From: Streptomyces marianii
GTDB lineage: Bacteria > Actinomycetota > Actinomycetes > Streptomycetales > Streptomycetaceae
Length of the DNA: 64,000 bases
Assembly (NCBI RefSeq): GCF_005795905.1
Contig: NZ_VAWE01000001.1
Coordinates: 992,001 to 1,056,000 of the forward strand
Direction of reading: 5' to 3'
The translations under genes were made by a program, and so were the position numbers. Under the pieces are notes generated by a model that did no database searches, was not told where the DNA came from, and worked only from the letters and a program-made list of their open reading frames with translations. Below, piece by piece: positions 25,921 to 34,350 of the stretch (position 1 is the stretch's first letter; every line of letters begins with the position of its first letter).

Positions 25921-26658
25921 GTGACGACCTCGGAAGAGGATTGGAACGAGCAGGACTCACAGGACTTCATCAGCTACGGGGAGTACTTCGTACCCGAGCG
26001 CGCGGCGCAGGCGGACGTCATTGCCTCGGTGATCCCCGCTCCTCCGGCTGGCGCCCGGATCCTGGACCTGTGCTGCGGCCAGGGCCGACTCAGCGCCGCG
26101 CTGCTGGAAGCATTCCCCGAGGCGCAGGTGGTCGGCCTCGACATCAGCACCACCATGCTGGACACCGCGGGCCGCGAGCTCGCCCGGTACGGCGGCCGCT
26201 TCCACACCGAGCGGTTCGACCTGGCCGCCGACGACTGGCGCAAGCGGGACGAAGCCCCCTGGGCCGTGGTGTCCTCCCTCGCCGTCCACCACCTGGACGG
26301 CGCAGGCAAGCAGCAGCTGTTCGCCGACGTGTACGCCATGCTCCGTCCCGGCGGCGCCTTCGTCCTCGCCGACCTTGTGGAGGCGACCGGCCCGCTCGGG
26401 CACGAGCTGGCCCGCCGGATGTGGGACGACGCGGTGCGTGAGCAGAGCGCAGCGGCTGGCGTCGACGATGCGTACGAGAAGTTCCACGAGCTGGAGTGGA
26501 GCCACTATCAGTACCCGGACCCCCTCGACCGGCCGTCGCCGCTGGGCGACCAGCTGAACTGGCTGCGGGAGGCCGGATTTACCCAGGTCGACGCCTACTG
26601 GATGAAGGCCGGCCACGCCGTCTTCGGCGGCATCAAGCAGGAAGGACCCACCGCATGA
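25921..26658 (+). CDS. Class I SAM-dependent methyltransferase
   Basis: A 245-residue methyltransferase with motif I ILDLCCGQGRLSAAL, acidic loop VVGLDIS and motif LRPGGAFVLADL. It lacks the long extensions of protein isoaspartyl enzymes, so a small-molecule substrate is likely. GTG 25921 follows a GGACGGAAAGGA Shine-Dalgarno region. The stop overlaps the ATP-grasp ATG at 26655 (ATGA). In a hydrazinoacetate pathway it is the natural candidate for N-methylation of the hydrazine, but O-methylation cannot be excluded. Confidence 0.85.
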   Translation: MTTSEEDWNEQDSQDFISYGEYFVPERAAQADVIASVIPAPPAGARILDLCCGQGRLSAALLEAFPEAQVVGLDISTTMLDTAGRELARYGGRFHTERFDLAADDWRKRDEAPWAVVSSLAVHHLDGAGKQQLFADVYAMLRPGGAFVLADLVEATGPLGHELARRMWDDAVREQSAAAGVDDAYEKFHELEWSHYQYPDPLDRPSPLGDQLNWLREAGFTQVDAYWMKAGHAVFGGIKQEGPTA

Positions 26659-27944
26659 CCACGCGCGAACACCCGCGGCTGATCTTCGGCAACTTCGTCA
26701 ACGAGCTGATGGTCGCCACTCCCACGGCGCGGCACGCCAAGGCCCTGGTAGCGGTCTCCCCGCGCAAGATCTGGCTTACGCAGCCGGGCGACGTGGTGGT
26801 GCTTCCAACTGCCGCCTCCGAGCCCCTCTGGGAGTACGCCTGCGGATTGCTCGGGTTCGCCCGCGCGGAGGTCACATGCGTGGCCGCCCCGTCCGAGGAC
26901 CTGATCACCCTCACCGACGCCGTCCGCAAGGCCGGCCTCACCGAGCGCCTGCGCACCCTGGCCGAGGCCATCCCCGGCCTGCGGTTCCAGCCCTTCGCCC
27001 TGGACCGCCCCGCGCTCGACATGGCGGCCGAACTCGGCCTTCCCGTCGACGGATACGACGACGGCAAGCCCTCCGAGACGGCCCTCGAAGCCGTGTACCG
27101 GATCAACACCAAGCCCGGGTTCCGCGACGTCGCGGCCCAGCTCGGCATCCAGGTCGCGGCGGGTCGTGTGGCCGCCGACCGGGACGAACTCGTCACGGCC
27201 GCCCGCGAGACCGTCACCTCCTACGGCGGAGCCGTGGTCAAGCCGGTCCGTGGGTCCAACGGCTACGGCGTACGGTTCCTGTCCACCGAGGACCTGCCGG
27301 GCCTGGAGGCCCTGGTCGACTCGTACCTCTCCGAGGTGTCCGACCAGCCCCGCGGCTGGGTCGTCGAACAGCGCCTGGACCTCGCCCGTGTGGTGACCGT
27401 GGAGATGGAGGTCACCGAGGCAGGCCCGCAGGTCCTGCATGTGGGGGAGATGCGTACCCCCAACGGCAGCTTCAGCGGGCAGGTCACCCCACTGGAGGAG
27501 AATTCGCCCGCTGTAGACCAGCTGACCGCCGATGGACTCGCACTTGGACGCCACCTGGACCAGCTCGGCTACCGGGGTCCCTTCGACATCGACGGCGGCA
27601 TCACCGGCGACGGTCAGCTGTACGCCACCGAAAGCAACCTGCGCCGCACCGGTGCGACCTACCTCGACCTGCTGGTGCGGCGGTTCCTCGGAACCGAGGA
27701 CGCCGCCCGCGCAGTCTGGCTCGCGGACTCCCGCCCCGGCGATGTCACGCCCGACTTCGCCACCGGCCTCGCCCTGGTCCGTGAAGCCGGCCTGGCGTTC
27801 GAGCCGGGAGCGACGGAGGGCGTGGTGCTCACCGCCGACACGCTCGCCTTCGACGGCAAGTGGCGCTACCTCGTCATGGGCACCAGCCACCGGCGGGTCG
27901 AGGAGATCGAGAAGCGCCTGGCCGACGTTCTTCGGCTCGCGTGA
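26655..27944 (+). CDS. ATP-grasp peptide/amide ligase
   Basis: A 429-residue protein with a pre-ATP-grasp N-domain and an ATP-grasp core: INTKPGFRDVAAQLG entry, AVVKPVRGSNGYGVRF (ATP-contact Lys and Gly-rich loop), and the metal-binding FDIDGGIT... ATESNLRRTG near the end of the fold. It resembles PGM1-type peptide ligases that activate a carboxylate as an acyl phosphate and join it to an amine. In a cluster without NRPS modules this is the likely bond-forming enzyme. It is translationally coupled to the methyltransferase. Confidence 0.82.
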   Translation: MTTREHPRLIFGNFVNELMVATPTARHAKALVAVSPRKIWLTQPGDVVVLPTAASEPLWEYACGLLGFARAEVTCVAAPSEDLITLTDAVRKAGLTERLRTLAEAIPGLRFQPFALDRPALDMAAELGLPVDGYDDGKPSETALEAVYRINTKPGFRDVAAQLGIQVAAGRVAADRDELVTAARETVTSYGGAVVKPVRGSNGYGVRFLSTEDLPGLEALVDSYLSEVSDQPRGWVVEQRLDLARVVTVEMEVTEAGPQVLHVGEMRTPNGSFSGQVTPLEENSPAVDQLTADGLALGRHLDQLGYRGPFDIDGGITGDGQLYATESNLRRTGATYLDLLVRRFLGTEDAARAVWLADSRPGDVTPDFATGLALVREAGLAFEPGATEGVVLTADTLAFDGKWRYLVMGTSHRRVEEIEKRLADVLRLA

Positions 27945-27948
27945 CCCG

Positions 27949-28563
27949 GTGTTGACCTCCGGAATCGACATCCGGCCCAGTACGACGGACAACGTGGGCC
28001 TGTTCGCCACCGAGCTGATCCCGGCCGGCACCGTCGTCTGGCTGCCCTGCGCCAAGTGCCCCACCTGGTCCGCCGACGAGCTGGGCGCCGTACCGGCAGA
28101 ACGCTTTGGCCTCCTCGACAAGTACGGCCACCTCCTGGAGAACGGAAGTCTCCTGCTCCCCTGCATGGGCGCGTTCCTGATGAACCACTCCTGCGCGGCC
28201 AACGTTCTGGACACCAGCCTCGACTTCGGCGTGGCGGTCCGCGACATCGCTCCCGGCGAAGAGGTCACCTGCGACTACGCCACGTTCACCGCGGACATCG
28301 GCTGGTCCATGGAATGCAACTGCCGCACCCCGGAGTGCCGCGGCACCATCACCACCGAGCAGGGTCACGACCCGGCGCTGCGCGCACGGCTGACGGACCA
28401 GATCGACCGGATCCTGCCGCGCGTCGCCGCGGTGGAGCAGCCGCTGCACGACGTGCTCTCCGCTGTCAGCCCCGCCTACGCACGCCTGCGCCAGGGCGCC
28501 GGCAGCGTGGCGGCGGCCGGCACCGGAACCACGGTCTGCGCACCGTCCTTCATGCCCCGCTGA
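27949..28563 (+). CDS. SET-domain protein
   Basis: A 204-residue protein from GTG 27949, four bases after the ATP-grasp stop (TTG 27952 is possible). The SET signature is clear: NHSCAANVLD, GEEVTCDYATF and a post-SET cysteine motif CNCRTPEC. SET enzymes methylate lysine side chains using SAM. Bacterial SET proteins are uncommon, and one in a small-molecule operon suggests methylation of a lysine-derived intermediate or of a carrier or target protein. Its tail (about residues 150-204) is Ala/Arg-rich and unrelated to SET. Confidence 0.8.
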   Translation: MLTSGIDIRPSTTDNVGLFATELIPAGTVVWLPCAKCPTWSADELGAVPAERFGLLDKYGHLLENGSLLLPCMGAFLMNHSCAANVLDTSLDFGVAVRDIAPGEEVTCDYATFTADIGWSMECNCRTPECRGTITTEQGHDPALRARLTDQIDRILPRVAAVEQPLHDVLSAVSPAYARLRQGAGSVAAAGTGTTVCAPSFMPR

Positions 28564-28689
28564 AGACCCCCTCGAAGACCGGCGGAGCTGCCCTCCAGGC
28601 AGCGCCGTGGGACACGCCACCACCCCACGCGACGAAACGCGTCCGACATCCGGCCGCCGCACCCACCCGATGGACCGAAAGGACCGCCC

Positions 28690-30306
28690 GTGACGGGGAA
28701 CATGCTGGTCACCGCCACTCCACCGACCCCCAACGGGGAGCTCCACCTGGGACACTTGTCTGGCCCCTACCTCGCCGCGGACGTCTTCGCCCGTCATCAG
28801 CGTCGGTCGGGCACGACCGTGGCCCACCTCTCCGGCATCGACGATCACCAGAGCTATACCGAGGCACGCGCCGTCCGCGAAGGCGCCACCGCCGCGCACG
28901 TGGCCGATTACTACGGCGAGCGCATCGTACGGGCGTGGGCCGACAGCGGAATCCGGCTCGACGTCGTGGGTCGCCCGCGCGCCCTTCCGCTGCACAGCGA
29001 GCTGACGCGGCGGATCTTCGCCGAGCTGTACGAGCGCGGCGACATCGTCGCGCGCACCCGCCCGCTGCCGTACTGCGTGCCCTGCGACCGATGGGCGTAC
29101 GAGGCGTACGTGTCGGGCGGCTGCCCGCACTGCGGCAGCCAGTCCGGCGGAAATTCCTGCGAGTCGTGCGGCCGGTCGAACGACTGCGCCGACCTGGTCG
29201 AACCCCGCTGCACGATCTGCGGGACGGAGTGCGAGACCCGCTCCTGCGAGCGCCTGTACATGCCCCTCGAACGGCACCGGAAGGCCCTGGAGGAGTTCTG
29301 GGGTGACACCGCCATGAACGGCCACCTCACCGCCCTGTGCCGGTCCCTCTTGGACGACGGACTGCCCGAGATAGCCGTCACCCACCCTGCGGACTGGGGC
29401 ATCGAGGCCCCGGTCGAAGACTTCACCGACCAGCGGATCTACGTCTGGTTCGAGATGGCGGCCGGTTACCTGGCCAGCGCCGCCGAACTTGGGGGCTGGC
29501 AGGCGTGGTGGACGGGCGACACGCAGGTGGTGCAGTTCTTCGGCTATGACAACGGCTTCTTCCACGCCGTGCTGTTTCCCGCGATCTTCTCGGCGTGGGA
29601 CGCGGCGATCACCCTGCCCAAGGCGCTGGTTTCCAACGAGTTCTACCGCCTCGACGGTTCGAAGTTCTCGACCAGCCGGCAGCACGCGATCTGGCTCCTG
29701 GACGCCCTGGACCAGACACCCGCCGACCACCTGCGGCTTTTCCTGTGCTGGGACCGGCCCGCCGCCGCCCAGAGCAGCTTCACCCAGGAGACGTTCGACT
29801 CCTTCCTTCACGGCGACCTTCTGCCGCGCTGGCACGGCTGGCTGAAAGACCTGGCCCACCGGGCCCGGACCACAGGCACCGCCGCGGCGGACCTCGAGCC
29901 GGAGCCGGCCGCGGCGGAACGTCTGCGTGCCCGCACCCGGCGACTGCTGGAACTGGTCGGCGAGGCGTACTCGCTGCCGGATTTCGCGCCGCGCTCCGCG
30001 ATCGCGCTGCTCGACCTGCTGATCCGCGAGGCCGCGGAGGCAGGCCAGGACAGTGACCACCTCGCCGACGTGCCCGGGCTCGCCGATACCCATACCCGGT
30101 GTGTTGCGGCTCAGCTCTCGGCAGCCGCGGCCCTGGCCATGGGGCTCTACCCGATTGCGCCGGCCATGGCACAGCAGCTGTGGGCCGCCCTGCAACTGCC
30201 GGGCGACGTCGCCGACGTGCCGTGGGACCGGGCCCTCGAGGGTATCGAGGTGGCCGCCGGGACCGGTGACCTGAGCACCGCTTGTGCTCTCTTCGCACCG
30301 CGCTGA
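28690..30306 (+). CDS. Stand-alone MetRS-like protein, probable half of a split hydrazine synthetase
   Basis: A 538-residue class I aminoacyl-tRNA-synthetase homologue of the methionyl type. It has PNGELHLGHLSG (HIGH motif as HLGH, residues 19-22), four Cys pairs for zinc (CVPC, CPHC, CESC, CTIC) between about 128 and 182, and KFSTS (K325) for KMSKS. In known N-N forming enzymes (for example Spb40 and PyfG) a cupin domain is fused to a MetRS-like domain, which activates and couples glycine or another amino acid to N6-hydroxylysine. Here the MetRS-like part stands alone, two genes away from the cupin. A resistance MetRS is the alternative, but the neighbouring monooxygenase argues for hydrazine synthesis. 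Confidence 0.8.
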   Translation: MTGNMLVTATPPTPNGELHLGHLSGPYLAADVFARHQRRSGTTVAHLSGIDDHQSYTEARAVREGATAAHVADYYGERIVRAWADSGIRLDVVGRPRALPLHSELTRRIFAELYERGDIVARTRPLPYCVPCDRWAYEAYVSGGCPHCGSQSGGNSCESCGRSNDCADLVEPRCTICGTECETRSCERLYMPLERHRKALEEFWGDTAMNGHLTALCRSLLDDGLPEIAVTHPADWGIEAPVEDFTDQRIYVWFEMAAGYLASAAELGGWQAWWTGDTQVVQFFGYDNGFFHAVLFPAIFSAWDAAITLPKALVSNEFYRLDGSKFSTSRQHAIWLLDALDQTPADHLRLFLCWDRPAAAQSSFTQETFDSFLHGDLLPRWHGWLKDLAHRARTTGTAAADLEPEPAAAERLRARTRRLLELVGEAYSLPDFAPRSAIALLDLLIREAAEAGQDSDHLADVPGLADTHTRCVAAQLSAAAALAMGLYPIAPAMAQQLWAALQLPGDVADVPWDRALEGIEVAAGTGDLSTACALFAPR

Positions 30307-30340
30307 CGGTGCTCACGACGTACGAACGACAGGGGGCCGC

Positions 30341-31669
30341 ATGGAAGACGTGGAACAGTACGACCTCGTGGGGATCGGGACCGGTCCCACGAACCTGAGC
30401 CTGGCCGCGCTGGCCGAGCCGGTACCGAACTTCTCCGCCCGGTTCCTCGACGCCCGACCGGAGTTCCGCTGGCATCCGGGGATGATGGTGCCGGACGCCG
30501 GACTTCAGGTGTCCTACCTCAAGGACCTGGTGACGACCGTCGATCCGACCAGTCGGTTCTCCTTCCTCAACTACCTCGCCGAGAACGGGCGCCTCTTCCG
30601 ATCGCTGATCGCCAACCGCGACCGCTGCACACGGCAAGAGTTCGAGCAGTATTACCGCTGGGTCGCCCGCCAGCTACCCAGCCTGCGGTGGAACCGGCCG
30701 GTAGACGAGGTCCGCCTGCGCCGGAACCGGCTCGAAGCGGTGTCCGGCCGCACCCGGTACTCCACCGGCTCGCTGGTCCTGGGCACCGGGCGCACCCCTG
30801 CACTGCCCGGCTTCGCCGAACCGTTGCAGGGACCCACCGTGCTCCACAGCGCCGACCTCCTCCACTTGGCTCCGAAGGTGCGGGGCAAGGATGTCCTTGT
30901 CGTCGGAGGTGGCCAGAGCGGCGCGGAGGTCGTGAACTACTTCCTCGGGCCGGACAGGGCACTGCCCGGACGGCTCACTTGGATCTCCAGCCGGGTCGGG
31001 TTCCAGCCCCTGGACGACTCGCCGTTCACCAACGAGTGGTTTGCACCGGACTACGTGGACCACTTCCACCGGCTGCCCGCCGAGCGCCGGGCGGAGCTGC
31101 TGCGCCATCAGCGGCTTGCCAGTGACGGCATCACCGAGTCCCTCCTCGAAGGCATTTACCAGCGCCTCTACCAGCTGGATTTCCTGGCCGGCGCTCCCTT
31201 GCAGCACCAGCTGCTGACCGGCCGACGGGTTGTCGGGTTGGAGCGCGACGGAGACCGGCTCGTGGCGGCCGTGCACAACCAGGACCTGGACCGCGAGGAG
31301 GTCCACGCCGCCGATGTGGTCGTCTTCTGCACGGGCTACCGCAGCGCCCTGCCCGCCTGCATGGACCCCCTCGCGGACCGCCTGCTCAACGCGCGCGGCG
31401 AGCTGGAGGTCAACCGGGACTACTCGCTGGAGTGGGACGGCCCGACCGGCGTGCGCATCTACGTTCAGAACATGTCCGAGCCCACCCACGGTGTGGCCGA
31501 CCCGAACCTCAGTCTCGCCGCATGGCGTAGCGCCCAGATCCTCAACGCGATCACGGGTCGCAAGGTGTACCGCACCGACCACGAGACGTCCGCCACCGCC
31601 TGGTCCAGCGGCTTCCCGCCACCCGGTGCCCCACCGTCCGAACCGTTGCCGACCGTGAGGAGCATCTGA
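30341..31669 (+). CDS. L-lysine/L-ornithine N-monooxygenase family flavoprotein
   Basis: A 442-residue N-hydroxylating monooxygenase of the SidA/IucD/PvdA family. ATG 30341 has GACAGGGGG upstream; an ATG at 30284 is inside the previous gene. FAD motif GIGTGPTNL (residues 11-19), NADPH motif VLVVGGGQSGAEV (about 186-198) and the C-terminal FCTGYRSALP are present. It would make N6-hydroxylysine with FAD, NADPH and O2. No siderophore synthetase is nearby; instead the stop overlaps the cupin ATG at 31669 and the MetRS-like gene lies just upstream, the arrangement of hydrazine pathways. Confidence 0.85.
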   Translation: MEDVEQYDLVGIGTGPTNLSLAALAEPVPNFSARFLDARPEFRWHPGMMVPDAGLQVSYLKDLVTTVDPTSRFSFLNYLAENGRLFRSLIANRDRCTRQEFEQYYRWVARQLPSLRWNRPVDEVRLRRNRLEAVSGRTRYSTGSLVLGTGRTPALPGFAEPLQGPTVLHSADLLHLAPKVRGKDVLVVGGGQSGAEVVNYFLGPDRALPGRLTWISSRVGFQPLDDSPFTNEWFAPDYVDHFHRLPAERRAELLRHQRLASDGITESLLEGIYQRLYQLDFLAGAPLQHQLLTGRRVVGLERDGDRLVAAVHNQDLDREEVHAADVVVFCTGYRSALPACMDPLADRLLNARGELEVNRDYSLEWDGPTGVRIYVQNMSEPTHGVADPNLSLAAWRSAQILNAITGRKVYRTDHETSATAWSSGFPPPGAPPSEPLPTVRSI

Positions 31670-32013
31670 TGTCCGGCCCCGTGAAGGTAGCCTTCGGCCC
31701 CGCCGAGAGCACGCCCGGGATGCTCGTGGAGTACATGGCGCTCGGCCCGGGCGGGTCGGAGGCGCTCCCGCCGTTCCAGGGCTCCCGGTTCCGTGTTCCG
31801 CCGGGTGAGACAAGCGAGCCGGACGAGCACGCCGTCGCCGAAATCTGGCTGGTCCGGTCTGGTAGGGGGACGGTCCTGTCCGCGGGCAGCCGCACCGACA
31901 TCCGCCCCGGGGACGCCCTCTACTACCCGCCCTGGGTTCCGCACCAAGTCACCAGCACCGGCGATGAACCGCTTGAGGTCTTCAGCCTGTGGTGGACCCC
32001 GCAGCCACAGTGA
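31669..32013 (+). CDS. Single-domain cupin, probable second half of a split hydrazine synthetase
   Basis: A 114-residue cupin. The first motif region reads PDEHAVAEIWLVRSGRG and the second GDALYYPPWVPHQV, giving His and Glu ligands for a metal such as zinc. In cupin-MetRS hydrazine synthetases the cupin domain rearranges the ester of N6-hydroxylysine to form the N-N bond. Here it is a separate gene, directly overlapping the N-monooxygenase stop. Sequence alone cannot exclude a different small cupin role. Confidence 0.75.
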   Translation: MSGPVKVAFGPAESTPGMLVEYMALGPGGSEALPPFQGSRFRVPPGETSEPDEHAVAEIWLVRSGRGTVLSAGSRTDIRPGDALYYPPWVPHQVTSTGDEPLEVFSLWWTPQPQ

Positions 32014-32053
32014 CGGCCGGCCCGTGTCGCCGTCCGAGAAAGGAGCGTGCCGC

Positions 32054-33436
32054 GTGAGTCCCACAGCGGCTCAGCCGTACACCTATCGCAGGAAGGAACT
32101 GACGGAACCCGACTGGCGGCGATTCCCGGGCTGGAGCGACACCACCCGTGCCGACTGGGAGTCACCGCAGTGGCAGCGACTGAACTGCGTGCGCAACGCG
32201 AAGCAGTTACGGACCGTGTTGGGCGACCTCGTCGACGAATCCTTCTACGCCGATCTGGAGCGCGACCGGGCTGAGCGGGCCACCATGTCCGTCCTGCTGC
32301 CGCCCCAGATGCTGAACACGATGGCGAGCGGGGTGACGGTCGCGGGGGCCGGCAGCCTGACCGACGCCTTCTACGCGGACCCGGTACGCCGCTACATGCT
32401 GCCCGTCTTCTCCGACCGGCGCGCCGACTGGCCGTCGCACCCGCGGGCCTCACGAGACGCCCTGCACGAGCAGGAGATGTGGGTGGTGGAGGGCTTGACC
32501 CACCGCTACCCCACGAAGGTTCTCGCCGAGATCGTCGCGACCTGCCCGCAGTACTGCGGCCACTGCACCCGCATGGACCTGGTCGGCCAGTCCACCCCGG
32601 TGGTGAGCAAGACCCGGTTCGCCGCGAAACCGCAGGACCGCTTGGCCGCCATGGTCGACTACCTGCGGAGGCATCCCCAGGTGCGGGACGTCGTTGTCTC
32701 CGGCGGGGACGTGGCTAATGTCCCGTGGCCCCGGCTAGAGGCCTTCGTGTCGGAGCTGTTGGACATCGACAGCATCCGGGACATCCGTTTGGCCTCCAAG
32801 GCGCTCGTCACCCTGCCTCAGCACTGGTTGTCTGGAGAAGTCCTCACCGGCATGGAACGCCTGGCGAAGGTAGCCCGCGACCGGGACGTTCAGATCGCCG
32901 TGCACACCCACGCCAACTCCGCCGCCTCCGTCACCCCGCTGGCTGCCCGTGCCGCCCGCGCGGTTCTGGAAACCGGCATCCGTGACGTACGCAACCAGGG
33001 CGTCCTGATGCACGGCGTCAACGACACCACTGAACAACTGCTCGACCTCTGCTTCACACTGCTCGACGGCGCCGGCATCATGCCGTACTACTTCTACCTC
33101 TGCGACATGATCCCTTTCAGCGAGCACTGGCGGATACCGCTGTCCCGGGCCCAGGTACTGCAGGACGACATCATGGGCTATCTTCCCGGCTTCGCCACGC
33201 CCAGGATCGTGTGCGACGTGCCCTACGTCGGCAAGCGGTGGGTGCACCAGGTTGCCGAATACGACCGGACGCTCGGCATCTCGTACTGGACGAAGAACTA
33301 CCGCCTCCCCGGCGAGGCCCAGGACACACAGGCACTCACCCGTCGGCACGAGTACCTCGACCCGATCCACACCCTGCCGCAGGAAGGCCGCGACTGGTGG
33401 CGCGCCTCCGTCGACGAAGGCCGAACATGGAACTGA
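32054..33436 (+). CDS. Lysine 2,3-aminomutase-like radical SAM enzyme
   Basis: A 460-residue KamA-family protein; GTG 32054 has AAAGGAG upstream. The [4Fe-4S] motif is CPQYCGHC (C164, C168, C171). The PLP lysine lies in DVPYVGKRWV, and acidic residues equivalent to those binding the lysine epsilon-amino group of clostridial KamA appear in LCDMIPF and VCDVPY. This supports L-lysine to beta-lysine conversion rather than a glutamate mutase. Beta-lysine is a building block of streptothricin, viomycin and negamycin. Its 3' end overlaps the GNAT gene by 10 bases. Confidence 0.82.
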   Translation: MSPTAAQPYTYRRKELTEPDWRRFPGWSDTTRADWESPQWQRLNCVRNAKQLRTVLGDLVDESFYADLERDRAERATMSVLLPPQMLNTMASGVTVAGAGSLTDAFYADPVRRYMLPVFSDRRADWPSHPRASRDALHEQEMWVVEGLTHRYPTKVLAEIVATCPQYCGHCTRMDLVGQSTPVVSKTRFAAKPQDRLAAMVDYLRRHPQVRDVVVSGGDVANVPWPRLEAFVSELLDIDSIRDIRLASKALVTLPQHWLSGEVLTGMERLAKVARDRDVQIAVHTHANSAASVTPLAARAARAVLETGIRDVRNQGVLMHGVNDTTEQLLDLCFTLLDGAGIMPYYFYLCDMIPFSEHWRIPLSRAQVLQDDIMGYLPGFATPRIVCDVPYVGKRWVHQVAEYDRTLGISYWTKNYRLPGEAQDTQALTRRHEYLDPIHTLPQEGRDWWRASVDEGRTWN

Positions 33437-34350
33437 CGACACACCACGATCTACGTATCGCGGTACTCGACGCCGCCGACGTGGCCAGCGGCGCGGCGCT
33501 CAAGCGCATCAGCGACGCCGATCTCCTGCGCATCGTCGACCCCACCCCGGAGCATTATGCGGAGTTGACTCCCCACGGGTTCATCTTCAAGCCACAGTGG
33601 CTGTTCTGGACCCGCCCTGTGTACCCCACCCTCGACGCGTACGTGGACGCCCTCCAGCCGCGGATGCGCAAGTCCACCAGGCACGCGATACGTCAGACCG
33701 AGTCCGGCCACCGGCTGGAGGTGGAGGAGGCGATCGACCCCGCCCGGCTGGACACCTGGTTTGCGCTGTACAAGCGCCACATCGGTACTCTGCCGCGGGG
33801 AACCCTGTACGCCGCCGAGGATCTGGAGTGGTTCCGGACCCACCCCGAGCAGGTCGTTGGCATCTACCTGTACAGCGGTGACCGCATGGTCGCCGGACTT
33901 CTCTGCATGAAGGTGCCCCGGCACAACATGCTGCGCATGACCTACTACGCCTGCGACCCGAGCCACCCCGACCACGGCACCACCCGCTTCATGTATGTCC
34001 AGGTCGGAGTGGTCGCGGCCGAGCTTGGCTACGAGATCCTGTCGGCCGGAGCCGACCCGAACTTCTACGGCCACGACGTTGCCACCGGGCTGTACTTGCT
34101 CAAGCGGCGCCTGGGGTTCCGGGCAGACCCGCTGTGGCGCTACGAGACAGACGATCCGCCTGTGCTGGAAAAGGTCCTGTCCCTGGACCGGTGCGAGGAC
34201 CCGTCCTTCTGCGTGGGCTATGGGGACTACGACGTCAGGCAGGCCCCGCTCACCGGGTACATCATGTCCCGCGACCCGGGCCCCGCGACGGAGCCCTTCC
34301 ACGCGCCCATGCTCGCTTCCGTAGTGCCCTACCACCTTTCCGACCGATGA
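33427..34350 (+). CDS. GNAT/FemAB-like acyltransferase
   Basis: A 307-residue protein with an acetyltransferase fold related to FemAB/acetyltransf_6 proteins: LQPRMRKSTRHAIRQTESG (the R-K-x2-R-x2-R helix typical of this group), the ELGYEILSAGADPNFYGHD core and a C-terminal LKRRLGFRADPLWRYE. Relatives use aminoacyl-tRNA or acyl-CoA donors to acylate amines. In this cluster it could transfer an aminoacyl group to the pseudopeptide or N-acetylate it for self-protection. It overlaps KamA upstream and the ATP-grasp gene downstream. Confidence 0.68.
   Translation: MELTTHHDLRIAVLDAADVASGAALKRISDADLLRIVDPTPEHYAELTPHGFIFKPQWLFWTRPVYPTLDAYVDALQPRMRKSTRHAIRQTESGHRLEVEEAIDPARLDTWFALYKRHIGTLPRGTLYAAEDLEWFRTHPEQVVGIYLYSGDRMVAGLLCMKVPRHNMLRMTYYACDPSHPDHGTTRFMYVQVGVVAAELGYEILSAGADPNFYGHDVATGLYLLKRRLGFRADPLWRYETDDPPVLEKVLSLDRCEDPSFCVGYGDYDVRQAPLTGYIMSRDPGPATEPFHAPMLASVVPYHLSDR

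Noticed and set aside
30341..31669. Hydroxamate siderophore cluster
   Set aside because: The N-monooxygenase alone would allow it, but no IucA/IucC synthetase or siderophore-uptake gene is present and the flanking cupin and MetRS-like genes point elsewhere.
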